From Opitutia bacterium UBA957 (lineage in GTDB: Bacteria; Verrucomicrobiota; Verrucomicrobiia; Opitutales; UBA953): 15,239 nt of DNA. Under the pieces are notes generated by a model. That model saw only the letters and a list, made by a program, of their open reading frames with translations. It was not told the origin of the DNA and did not search any database. The stretch is from contig DBCN01000143.1 of the NCBI GenBank assembly GCA_002293065.1, positions 1,909-17,147 of the forward strand, given 5' to 3'. Both the position numbers and the translations under genes were made by a program. Positions 1 to 7,015 of this stretch are shown piece after piece. Positions within the stretch are counted from its first letter, which is position 1. Each line of letters begins with the position of its first letter.

Positions 1-1052
1 ATCCGGGTCGTGCAGATCGAACCCGGGCCTTGGCCGATCTTGACGGCATCGACGCCCGCCTCGGCGAGGAAAGCGACGCCATCGCCGCTGGTGACGTTGC
101 CCGCGATGAGGGTGATGTCCTTATGCTGCTTGCGCAGCAGGCGAATCGCGTCGCCCACGCCCTTGGTGTGGCCATGCGCGGTGGAAACGGCGAGCGCGTC
201 GGCGCCTTCGGCAACCAAGGCCGCCGTGTGCGCCAGGAAGCGCTCGCGGTCGATCTCGCCTTCGGGAGTCCGCGGGACCGACACCGCCACCCCCACGCGC
301 AGACGGAAATCGGCGTCGCGGGTCGGGCGGACGTGCGCGCGGGATTCTTCGGAGATGCGTTCGATGTCGCTCAGCGTGAACAAGCCGCGCAGGCGGTTCT
401 TGGCGTCGACGACGAGGAGCTTGTTCTGGCCAACGTGTTCGGAGAACAGGCGGTCGGCCTTGGCGATGGGATCCTTCCCGAGATCCTTCTCGAAAACCGA
501 GAAGACCTTATCCCGGGGAATCATGACCTCGGCGACCTTCCGCTGACCGTGGCGCTCCTTGACGGCGCTGCCGGGCAAGAGACCCATGAGGGTGTTGTCG
601 CGACCGACGACCGGGAAAGTGCTGAAGGCCAACCCGTCGGCTTCGATGCGCAGCAGGACCTCGGCGATGGTATGTTCGGGGGCGACGACCGCCGGATCTC
701 CGATCATCCCGTGGATGTGGTTCTTCACGCGCCGGACCTCAGCGACCTGCTCTTCCTGCTTCATGTTGTAGTGCAGGAGACCGAGGCCGCCGTTCAAGGC
801 CATCGCGATGGCCATGCGGTGTTCGGTGACCGTGTCCATATCCGAGGAGAGGATCGGCAAGGACAGCGCCAGCGCGTCGGACAAGGAGGAGTCCAGGCGG
901 GTCATCCGCGGCAAGACCTCGGAGTAACGCGTCGCCAAGGAGACGTCGTCGTAGGTCAGGCCCAGCCCCGCATTGGCCAAGAAGAACTTGTCCGCGGAGA
1001 GGTAAAAGCGTTCGTCGAGGGAAACGCGGCCCTTGTTTTTAGAGGAGGCCAT
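1..1052 (-). CDS. guaB: IMP dehydrogenase, N-terminal 350 residues (cut by left window edge)
   Basis: Oxidises IMP to XMP with NAD, the committed step of GMP synthesis, in the cytosol. Translation from ATG 1052 gives the family's N-terminal block (LTYDDVSL about residues 32-39, SSDMDTVTE 69-77, NGGLGLLHYNM 87-97). A paired CBS insert follows at about 115-233, then the second half of the barrel with AGNV (317-320) and the catalytic loop GPGSICTTR, Cys347. The window ends three residues after that Cys, so the flap and C-terminus are missing. The N-terminus is about 22 residues longer than in E. coli GuaB. Odd: the family motif Asp-Ser/Thr-Ser/Ala-His-Gly reads STAHGH, with Ser290 in place of the Asp, and the loop is GQGPGS rather than GIGPGS. 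No upstream in-frame start is more convincing. The gene is divergent from menC across a 93-base gap. Identity is secure; the effect of the Ser is unknown. Confidence 0.95.
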   Translation of the reverse strand, partial: MASSKNKGRVSLDERFYLSADKFFLANAGLGLTYDDVSLATRYSEVLPRMTRLDSSLSDALALSLPILSSDMDTVTEHRMAIAMALNGGLGLLHYNMKQEEQVAEVRRVKNHIHGMIGDPAVVAPEHTIAEVLLRIEADGLAFSTFPVVGRDNTLMGLLPGSAVKERHGQRKVAEVMIPRDKVFSVFEKDLGKDPIAKADRLFSEHVGQNKLLVVDAKNRLRGLFTLSDIERISEESRAHVRPTRDADFRLRVGVAVSVPRTPEGEIDRERFLAHTAALVAEGADALAVSTAHGHTKGVGDAIRLLRKQHKDITLIAGNVTSGDGVAFLAEAGVDAVKIGQGPGSICTTR

Positions 1053-1074
1053 GGCAGGTCGGTTTCCCCAAAGG

Positions 1075-1103
1075 GTGTTAGGCAGGCTTCGACAGGCTGG
1101 CAA
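1075..1103 (-). promoter_or_regulatory. Candidate sigma70-type promoter for guaB
   Basis: On the minus strand TTGCCA (1103-1098) and TAACAC (1080-1075) are separated by exactly 17 bases. The -35 matches 5 of 6 consensus bases and the -10 only 3 of 6. The -10 ends 22 bases before the guaB ATG, leaving a short leader. This is a match by eye only, in the 93-base guaB/menC spacer. I found no comparably good box pair for menC on the other strand. Confidence 0.3.
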
Positions 1104-1145
1104 TTTGTTTTTGCGGCCAAGGGTTATTTAAGGAACGATCGACCT

Positions 1146-2087
1146 ATGATTGACGGTAAATTCGAATTCAAGCGGGTGCGGCGACGCTTTCGGCACCCCT
1201 TGCGGACGGGCCTGGGCTCGGTCGAAGCCGTCGAACGCATCCTCCTCCGGTCTCACTCCCAGCGCGGCGTCGGTTACGGCGAAGTCGCCCCCTGGCCCGG
1301 CTTTCCCACCGAAACCACCGAGATGGCACTCGAGGTCCTCCGCTCGGCCCAAGGAAGCCTATCCCACCTCGCCGCCGTGGTCGACGCCTCGCCCCAGCTC
1401 CCTTGCCTGGCGGCGGCTCTCAGTTCCTGCCGCCACTGGGAGGCCATCGCCGCCTTCGGGGGCAGCCTCCCTTGCGCCGGGCTGACCTCGCATGATGGTT
1501 CGGACGTCGGGCAAAAAAAAGCCGAAGGCTTCCGCACGCTGAAGGTCAAAATCCTGCCCACCACCGCCCTCGCCGATGTCCGCAACCTCCTGGTGGGTTT
1601 CGACGGAACCTTGCGCTTGGATGCGAATGCCTCGCTCGATTTGGCGGCGGCGCGGGCTTGGCTCGAATTCGTGCGCAGCGAACCGCGGATTGAATTCCTG
1701 GAACAGCCCCTGTCGGTCGGCCACGCTGGTTACGCCTCCTTGGGCACCGCGAAGGTGGCGCTGGACGAATCCTTCCTGACGCCGGCCGGGCTGTCGTGGG
1801 ATGGGCCGGTGGTGGTGAAGCCGCTCTTGGTCGGCGACTGGGATCGGTTCCGCGCTTGGCGCCAAGCCGAACCGAGCCGCCGCGTGGTTTACTCTTCCTG
1901 CTTCGAAACCGCCATCGGCCGACAAGGCGCGCTCTGGTTGGCGGCCCAAGACCGCGCCCCCGCCGCCGTGGGCTTCGACACGTTGGGCCGCTTCGAAAGA
2001 GATGGCCGTGACCGCCATCTTAGCGGACCCTCGGCCCACGGGGTGCCCGACCTCAATTGGGAACAATTCTGGCAAGAACTCACATGA
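1146..2087 (+). CDS. menC: o-Succinylbenzoate synthase (enolase superfamily)
   Basis: Dehydrates SHCHC to o-succinylbenzoate in menaquinone synthesis. The product is 313 residues, normal for MenC. The enolase-superfamily acid/base and metal residues sit in order: KVK (Lys133/Lys135), Asp159 in RLDAN, Glu186 in FLEQPL, Asp207 in ALDES, and Lys225 in VVVKP. YSSCFETAIG at 249-258 is typical of MenC. I chose ATG 1146 because homology begins there and AAGGA lies about 10 bases upstream. The same frame stays open far upstream, but that stretch is antisense to guaB. The stop overlaps the menE start (ATGA), so the two genes are translationally coupled. Odd: a run of eight A at 1513-1520 inside the gene. 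N-succinylamino acid racemase is a related alternative, but the menE partner argues for MenC. Confidence 0.92.
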   Translation: MIDGKFEFKRVRRRFRHPLRTGLGSVEAVERILLRSHSQRGVGYGEVAPWPGFPTETTEMALEVLRSAQGSLSHLAAVVDASPQLPCLAAALSSCRHWEAIAAFGGSLPCAGLTSHDGSDVGQKKAEGFRTLKVKILPTTALADVRNLLVGFDGTLRLDANASLDLAAARAWLEFVRSEPRIEFLEQPLSVGHAGYASLGTAKVALDESFLTPAGLSWDGPVVVKPLLVGDWDRFRAWRQAEPSRRVVYSSCFETAIGRQGALWLAAQDRAPAAVGFDTLGRFERDGRDRHLSGPSAHGVPDLNWEQFWQELT

Positions 2088-3283
2088 ACGCCGTCGCCAT
2101 TTTTTCTCCCGATCACGCCACCTACCTGGCGGAAATCGCCGCGGCCTGGGGCGCCGAACGTCCGGTGTTCCTCGGCAACCCGCAATGGGGCCCCGCCGAA
2201 ATGGCGGCCGCCGAACGCCTCATCCCCGCAGGCACGGAGGTCGTGGGCGCAGCGCTCACGCCGATGGGCCCGGCCCCGGCGGATTGGCCCGCGAGCGGCC
2301 GCGGCCATACGATGATTCCCACCGGCGGCACGGGCGGGGTCGTGAAGTTCGCGGTGCATGACCCGGCCTCGCTGGCGGCGGCGGTGCGCTCCTTGTGCGA
2401 CTACCTGGTGACGCGCGGACTGTCACCCACCCTGCACACGGTGACCTTGACGCCCCCGTGGCACGTGAGCGGTTTGATGCCGTTCGTGCGCGCCGCCTTG
2501 ACCGGCGGACGGCACCTCGTCCTCGACGGACGCTTCCCCGCCGGCGCACCGCTGCCGACGGTCAAACTCCCGACCGATGGCACCCGCATCGCGTCCATGG
2601 TGCCGGCCCAGCTCCTCCGCGTCCTCGCGCACCCCGCCGGCGAGGCTTGGCTCAAGCGCTTCCACGTCGTGCTGCTCGGCGGCTCCGCCGTCCCGCCGGC
2701 CTGCCTCCGCGAAATCCGCGACCGCCGGCTGCCGGTCTTCCTGACGTATGGCATGACCGAAACGGCCGCGGCCTGCGCCGTATGCCCGCCGGAAACGATT
2801 TGGAAAAACCAGCCGCCCCGCGGGGTGCCGTTGCCGAGCGTCCACTTCGGACTCACGGGTGATATCCTGACCGTCGCGACGCCCGCCCTCGCCCAAGCCA
2901 TGTGGCCCAACGTTGCGCTCTCGCACAATGGCCATCCTACGCAGGACCGCGCGGAGCTCGCCGACGACGGCACCATCCGCATCCTCGGACGCGCCGATCG
3001 GGTCATCGTCTCCGGCGGCGAAAAGATCGATCCCAGCCGCGTCGAAGGCGTCTTCGCCTCCTGCGCGGACACCCATGTGCTCGGCGTGCCCGACCCACAG
3101 TGGGGCGAACGCGTGGTCGCGTTGGTCGCCGGCGCCGCGGAGCTGGAGCCCGCGCTGCGACGCTTGGCCGAACGCCTGGAACCGGCCGCGCGCCCGAAGC
3201 ACTATGTGTTCGTCGCGGAGGTTCCCACGGATGCCCGCGGCAAATTAGACCGCACCGCGGCGCGCCGGCTGTTCGACGCTTAA
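2084..3283 (+). CDS. menE: o-Succinylbenzoate-CoA ligase, short form (AMP-forming)
   Basis: Activates o-succinylbenzoate to its CoA thioester through an acyl-adenylate, the step after MenC. The product is 399 residues, shorter than the roughly 450-490 of E. coli or Bacillus MenE, with a reduced N-terminal domain. Adenylate-forming motifs are present: the phosphate loop IPTGGTGGVVKF (78-89), TYGMTET (221-227), Asp288 in TQDRAEL, the hinge GRADRVIVSGGEKI (302-315), and catalytic Lys387 in GKLDR. The P-loop PTGG...G followed by a HD/HT-type segment resembles cyanobacterial MenE, as I recall that family, more than the TSGTTGxPK type. I chose ATG 2084, which overlaps the menC stop by four bases; an in-frame TTG at 2057 lies inside menC and is less likely. 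The TAA stop shares the TTAA at 3280-3283 with the convergent kdsA. Confidence 0.9.
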   Translation: MNAVAIFSPDHATYLAEIAAAWGAERPVFLGNPQWGPAEMAAAERLIPAGTEVVGAALTPMGPAPADWPASGRGHTMIPTGGTGGVVKFAVHDPASLAAAVRSLCDYLVTRGLSPTLHTVTLTPPWHVSGLMPFVRAALTGGRHLVLDGRFPAGAPLPTVKLPTDGTRIASMVPAQLLRVLAHPAGEAWLKRFHVVLLGGSAVPPACLREIRDRRLPVFLTYGMTETAAACAVCPPETIWKNQPPRGVPLPSVHFGLTGDILTVATPALAQAMWPNVALSHNGHPTQDRAELADDGTIRILGRADRVIVSGGEKIDPSRVEGVFASCADTHVLGVPDPQWGERVVALVAGAAELEPALRRLAERLEPAARPKHYVFVAEVPTDARGKLDRTAARRLFDA

Positions 3284-4074
3284 GCGCGGACGGCCTTCCA
3301 GACCCGCAGACACGACTCCACGAGCGCGGGGAAGTCGGCCAGCGGGACCTGCGAAGGGCCATCGGAGATCGCCTTCGCCGGGTTCGGGTGCGTCTCCATG
3401 AAGAGGCCGTCCGCTCCGGCGGCGAGGGCCGCCTTGGCGAGGACCGGGACGTATTCGCGTTGACCACCCGAAGAACCACCGGCGGCGCCGGGGAGCTGCA
3501 CGGCATGCGTGGCGTCCATGATCGTCGGATGGCCAAAGCCGGCCATGATCGGGAAGGAGCGCATATCGACGACGAGGTTCTGGTAACCGAAGGTCGTGCC
3601 GCGGTCCGTCTGCCAGATTTCGGCGGCGTGGGCGCCTTCGAGTTTGTCGACGACGAAGCGCATCTCGAACGGGGAGAGGAACTGGCCCTTCTTCACGTTG
3701 ACGACCTTCCCGGTCTTGGCGGCGGCGACGAGGAGATCTGTCTGGCGGCACATGAAAGCCGGCACCTGCAGGACGTCGACGACCTTGCCGACGGCTTCGC
3801 ACTGCTCGGGGCCATGGATGTCGGTGAGGACGTTGAAGCCGTAATCTTTCTTCACCATCGCGAGGAGTTCGAGGCCCGCCTGCATCCCGGGACCACGATC
3901 GCCGGAGAGCGAGGTGCGATTGGCCTTATCGTAAGAGCCCTTGAAGATGATGTTCAGCTCGGGATGCTTCGCGGCGAGGGCCTTCAGCTCGGTGGCCACG
4001 GTCCGGCAGTTGGACTCGGACTCCAGGGAGCAAGGGCCGGCGATGAGGAGGAGGCGGCGTTTGTCGTGCAGCAT
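3280..4074 (-). CDS. kdsA: 3-Deoxy-8-phosphooctulonate synthase (Kdo-8-P synthase), metal-dependent type
   Basis: Condenses phosphoenolpyruvate with arabinose 5-phosphate to Kdo-8-phosphate, the precursor of the LPS inner-core sugar. It is a cytosolic enzyme of 264 residues, full length for KdsA. Family motifs: IAGPCSLES (11-19), FKGSYDKANRTS (44-55), PAFMCRQTDLL (105-115), NVKKGQFLSP (126-135), RGTTFGYQNLVVDMRS (158-173), DATHAVQLPG (187-196), and METHP (226-230). The metal ligands known from the Aquifex class II enzyme are all present (Cys15, His190, Glu227, Asp238); the E. coli metal-free class has Asn in place of the Cys. The gene is last in the coaC-kdsA run, 50 bases after polX. The related enzyme DAHP synthase is unlikely given QFLSP and RGTTFGY. 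Confidence 0.96.
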   Translation of the reverse strand: MLHDKRRLLLIAGPCSLESESNCRTVATELKALAAKHPELNIIFKGSYDKANRTSLSGDRGPGMQAGLELLAMVKKDYGFNVLTDIHGPEQCEAVGKVVDVLQVPAFMCRQTDLLVAAAKTGKVVNVKKGQFLSPFEMRFVVDKLEGAHAAEIWQTDRGTTFGYQNLVVDMRSFPIMAGFGHPTIMDATHAVQLPGAAGGSSGGQREYVPVLAKAALAAGADGLFMETHPNPAKAISDGPSQVPLADFPALVESCLRVWKAVRA

Positions 4075-4124
4075 GCCTCTCTAATAGGAGGGCAAACCCC
4101 GACAGGGCGAGCCGTAACCCGCCG

Positions 4125-5852
4125 TCAGCGGCCCAGCCACTTCAGGACCTCGGCCAAGGAACGCGTGTTGAGCACCTGCTCCCGGGTCAACCAGCCCTTG
4201 CGGGCGATGCGCACGCCATGGGCGGCGAAGGCCAGCTGCTCGGTATCGTGGGCGTCGGGATTGATGGACGTCAGCACGCCCTTCTCCGCCGCGCGTCGCC
4301 ACCAGCGCCAATCCATGTCGAGTCGCCAAGGGTTCGCGTTCAGTTCGATGATCGTAGCGTTGGCCGCCGCCGCGTCGATGACCTTGGCGATGTCGAGGTC
4401 GTAAGGCTCGCGCTTGTTCAGGAGCCGGCCCGTGAGGTGACCGACCATATCCACATGCTCGTTCTCGATGGCCTTGACGATGCGCGCCGTCTGGGTGTCG
4501 CGGTCGAGGCCGAAGCGGTTGTGCACCGAGGCCACGACGAAATCGAGTCGCGCCAGGACGTCGTCCGCGAAATCGAGCTCCCCTTCGCCGAGGATATCCA
4601 CTTCGCTGCCGGTCAGCACACGGACCTTGAAGCGCCCCGACGCGTTGAGCTTCGCCACCGCTTCGAGTTGGCGGAACAAGCGTTCTTCATCGAGGCCGCG
4701 GGCCTGGAAGCTGGACTTCGAGTGATCGGAGATGCCGAGGTATTCCCAGCCGAGCGCTTCCGCGGCGGCGGCCATCTGCTCCAACGTGTGGTCGCCGTCG
4801 GATTCGGTGGTGTGATTATGGAAGACGCCGCGGAGGTCGGTGAACTCGACGAGCTGGGGCAACTGGCCCTTCTCGCCCGCTTCGATCTCCCCGTTGCCTT
4901 CGCGGAGTTCCGGTGGGATCCACGGCAAGCCGAGCGCGGCAAAGACTTCGGCTTCATCCTTGGCGCCGGGCGCGACGGCCGGGCCGCCTTCGAGGGACTT
5001 GAAGCCCCACTCGCTCATGCTGAGGCCACGCGCGAGCGCGCGGTGCCGCATGGCGACGTTATGCTCCTTGGAGCCCGTGAAGTGATGCAGCGCGAAATAG
5101 AACTGCTCGAGCGGGACGACGCGGAGGTCGGCCTGCAGGCCGCTCTCGAAGCGGACGCTCGACTTGGTTTCCCCGTGGGCGGTGACCTCCTTCACGCCCG
5201 GATAACCCACGAACCACGCCATGATCGGCGCGGGGTCGGAAGACGCGACGAGGAAGTCCAAGTCACCCACAGTCTCACGCGAGCGCCGCAGCGAGCCCGC
5301 GGATTCGGCGCGCTGCGTCTGCGGGAGGGCGCGCAAACCGGCCAGGATGGGTTCGGCGACTTCGGCCGCTTCGTACCAACGGTGGCGCTTCCCGTAAGCG
5401 ACGCGATTCTTGATGCCTTCGAGGATCTTGACCTGCGTCTTTTCGCCAAAGCCCTTGAGGTCGGCGACGGCGCCGCTGGTGCAGGCCGCCTCGAGTTTGG
5501 CCAGGTCGTCGATGTTCAGCTGCGTCCAAAGCGCGCGGACTTTCTTCGGTCCGAGCCCGGGAATCTGGATGACCTCGAGCAGACCGGGCGGAATGCTCGC
5601 CTTGAGCTTCTGGTGGAACGGCAGGACGCCATCGCGGTGGAGCGTGGTGATCTTGTCGACCAACGCCTCGCCCATGCCGGGGATTTCCTCCAACTTGTTC
5701 GTGGCGATCAGTTCGCCCAAATCCTCGGTGAGCGCTTCCAACGTGCGGGCGCCGGCGGAATACGCGCGGATCTTGAACGGGTTCTCGCCCGTCAGCTCCA
5801 GCAGCGTCGCGATCTCATCGAGGACCGCGGCGATCTCGGATTTGGCCATCAT
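4125..5852 (-). CDS. polX: Family X DNA polymerase with PHP 3'-5' exonuclease domain (PolX)
   Basis: Gap-filling repair polymerase fused to a metal-dependent PHP nuclease, 575 residues and full length. The N-terminal 8-kDa-like region has helix-hairpin-helix motifs (EEIPGMGEALVDKI near 55-68, IQIPGLGPKKV near 95-105, LKGFGEKT 132-139). The nucleotidyltransferase core has GSLRRSRETVGDLD (186-199), with catalytic Asp197, Asp199 and Asp242. The PHP domain, from about 338, keeps the expected metal ligands: His345, His347, Asp352, Asp376-His377, Glu417, His444, His472, Asp533, His535. Both activities should therefore be intact. I chose ATG 5852, which overlaps the gmk stop as ATGA; ATG 5849 directly follows. 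A longer reading from 5963 lies wholly inside gmk and was rejected. Confidence 0.95.
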   Translation of the reverse strand: MMAKSEIAAVLDEIATLLELTGENPFKIRAYSAGARTLEALTEDLGELIATNKLEEIPGMGEALVDKITTLHRDGVLPFHQKLKASIPPGLLEVIQIPGLGPKKVRALWTQLNIDDLAKLEAACTSGAVADLKGFGEKTQVKILEGIKNRVAYGKRHRWYEAAEVAEPILAGLRALPQTQRAESAGSLRRSRETVGDLDFLVASSDPAPIMAWFVGYPGVKEVTAHGETKSSVRFESGLQADLRVVPLEQFYFALHHFTGSKEHNVAMRHRALARGLSMSEWGFKSLEGGPAVAPGAKDEAEVFAALGLPWIPPELREGNGEIEAGEKGQLPQLVEFTDLRGVFHNHTTESDGDHTLEQMAAAAEALGWEYLGISDHSKSSFQARGLDEERLFRQLEAVAKLNASGRFKVRVLTGSEVDILGEGELDFADDVLARLDFVVASVHNRFGLDRDTQTARIVKAIENEHVDMVGHLTGRLLNKREPYDLDIAKVIDAAAANATIIELNANPWRLDMDWRWWRRAAEKGVLTSINPDAHDTEQLAFAAHGVRIARKGWLTREQVLNTRSLAEVLKWLGR

Positions 5853-6442
5853 GGGTGGCGCACCTTTTCTCGGCGGTAGATGCCCTCGAGCGTGGCGAAG
5901 TCCGCTTCGCGGGTGCCGCTCTCGATGATGTGCTGATAGTCGCCGGCGTGGCTGAGTTCCCATTCGGCGGCCTTGACGCGGCGGTCGATCTCGTCGACCG
6001 GGTCGGTGCCGCGGCCGGTGAGCCGCCGGCGCAGTTCGACGGGGTCGAGGACGCGGACGAAGACCGTCACCAAAGCGGCGGCGAGGCGCGGGTCGGACGC
6101 CGCTTGGGCGCGGATGGTCGCGGCGCCTTGGACGTCGACGTTGAGGAGCGCGTCGAAGCCCGCGTCCAGATGGGCGGCGACATCCTTGGCGCGCGGGCCG
6201 TAGAGATTGCCATGGACGGTGGCGTGCTCGAGGAAGACGCCCGCAGTGATTTGCTTCTCGAATTCGGCCCGAGCCAAGAAATGGTAATCCACGCCATCGA
6301 CCTCACCGGGGCGCGGGGCGCGCGTGGTGCAGGTGATGACGCGGCGGATGGCCTGCGGGTGGGCGTCCGTCAGGCGGCTGCACAAGGTCGTCTTCCCGCT
6401 CCCGGCGGGACCCGAAACCACGATGAGCAAAGGTCGGCTCAC
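5849..6442 (-). CDS. gmk: Guanylate kinase
   Basis: Phosphorylates GMP or dGMP to the diphosphate using ATP. The product is 197 residues, normal for Gmk. It has the P-loop SGPAGSGKTT (10-19), the GMP-binding segment TTRAPRPGEVDGVDYHF (39-55), LEHATVHGNLYGP (71-83), DVQGAATIR (103-111), and the lid RLTGRGTDPVDEIDRR (140-155). I chose GTG 6442 because it overlaps the upstream TGA as GTGA and gives the standard N-terminus; an open frame continues upstream to 6928 but that is antisense or out-of-frame sequence. It lies between the unknown membrane protein and polX, joined to both by 4-base overlaps. Confidence 0.95.
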   Translation of the reverse strand: MSRPLLIVVSGPAGSGKTTLCSRLTDAHPQAIRRVITCTTRAPRPGEVDGVDYHFLARAEFEKQITAGVFLEHATVHGNLYGPRAKDVAAHLDAGFDALLNVDVQGAATIRAQAASDPRLAAALVTVFVRVLDPVELRRRLTGRGTDPVDEIDRRVKAAEWELSHAGDYQHIIESGTREADFATLEGIYRREKVRHP

Positions 6443-6969
6443 GCGAGGCAGGTCGAATTGTAGAGACAAGCCAGACCCAGGACGAAGGTGAGGCCCCCGA
6501 TGAGCTGGCGGCGCGTCGGCGAGGCGAGGACCCAGTCGCAGTGTTGGTTGAAGGCCACCGGCGAGGAGGCCCACCAGAGACCGAAGAGCACCAGGATGCC
6601 GTAGGAGACCGAGGCATCGAGGAGGCTGTAGGGCAGCTGCCGATAGCCCGCGTCGAGCGTCAGGCGCGCCAAAAACAACATGAGCACCGCGAGGCAGCGC
6701 ACGGACAAGAAATCCGGCATGTAGATGTAGGTCAACAAACTGGCCCCGACGAAGACGATCATCACCAAGTTGCGCGGGAGCCCGGCGAGGTCGGGGTCGG
6801 GCATCGTGTAGAGCTGCCAGGCGAACCAACCCACCGCGAGGGCCAGCAGGACGAGCGTCGCGGTGCGGTCGCGACGGAACGACACCAGCAACGAAGAGCC
6901 GCTGAAGAGCAGCCAGCCCCCTAGGCAAAGAAAGGCGGCGAGGGCGTAATAGGCTTGGGCGAGCGTCAC
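6439..6969 (-). CDS. Multi-pass membrane protein of unknown function
   Basis: I do not recognise this family. The product is 176 residues and strongly hydrophobic. About six membrane segments can be seen by eye: 7-30, 36-53, 66-84, 88-104, 115-135 and 155-170. Charged or polar loops lie between them (FRRDR 31-35, PDPD 57-60, SPTRRQ 150-155). Tyr/Trp-rich turns include WQLYTMPDPD, YIYMPDF and FGLWWAS. There is no signal peptidase or lipobox motif and no enzyme motif I can name. The start is GTG 6969; no clear Shine-Dalgarno precedes it, and no in-frame start lies further upstream before a stop. The gene sits 46 bases after queG, and its TGA overlaps the gmk GTG, so translation is probably coupled. 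It is likely a real gene because it fills an operon slot exactly and keeps a hydrophobic pattern throughout. Confidence 0.72.
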   Translation of the reverse strand: MTLAQAYYALAAFLCLGGWLLFSGSSLLVSFRRDRTATLVLLALAVGWFAWQLYTMPDPDLAGLPRNLVMIVFVGASLLTYIYMPDFLSVRCLAVLMLFLARLTLDAGYRQLPYSLLDASVSYGILVLFGLWWASSPVAFNQHCDWVLASPTRRQLIGGLTFVLGLACLYNSTCLA

Positions 6970-7015
6970 GCCGTCAAATTAGGACAAGCCGACCGCCTGA
7001 AGCAACAAGGGAGGT

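Noticed and set aside
30..1145. Plus-strand open frame running into menC, giving a 685-residue reading
   Set aside because: The upstream part is antisense to guaB, whose minus-strand translation is unmistakable; menC homology begins only at ATG 1146.
4218..5879. Long plus-strand open frame opposite polX (553 residues)
   Set aside because: PolX on the minus strand has all catalytic residues; the antisense frame is open because of high GC.
5853..5963. Longer N-terminus for PolX from 5963
   Set aside because: The extra 37 residues lie inside gmk in another frame and look unlike PolX; the ATGA overlap at 5852 is the natural start.
6443..6928. Extended gmk frame fused to upstream sequence
   Set aside because: It overlaps the membrane protein gene in another frame, and the Gmk family begins at the GTG at 6442.
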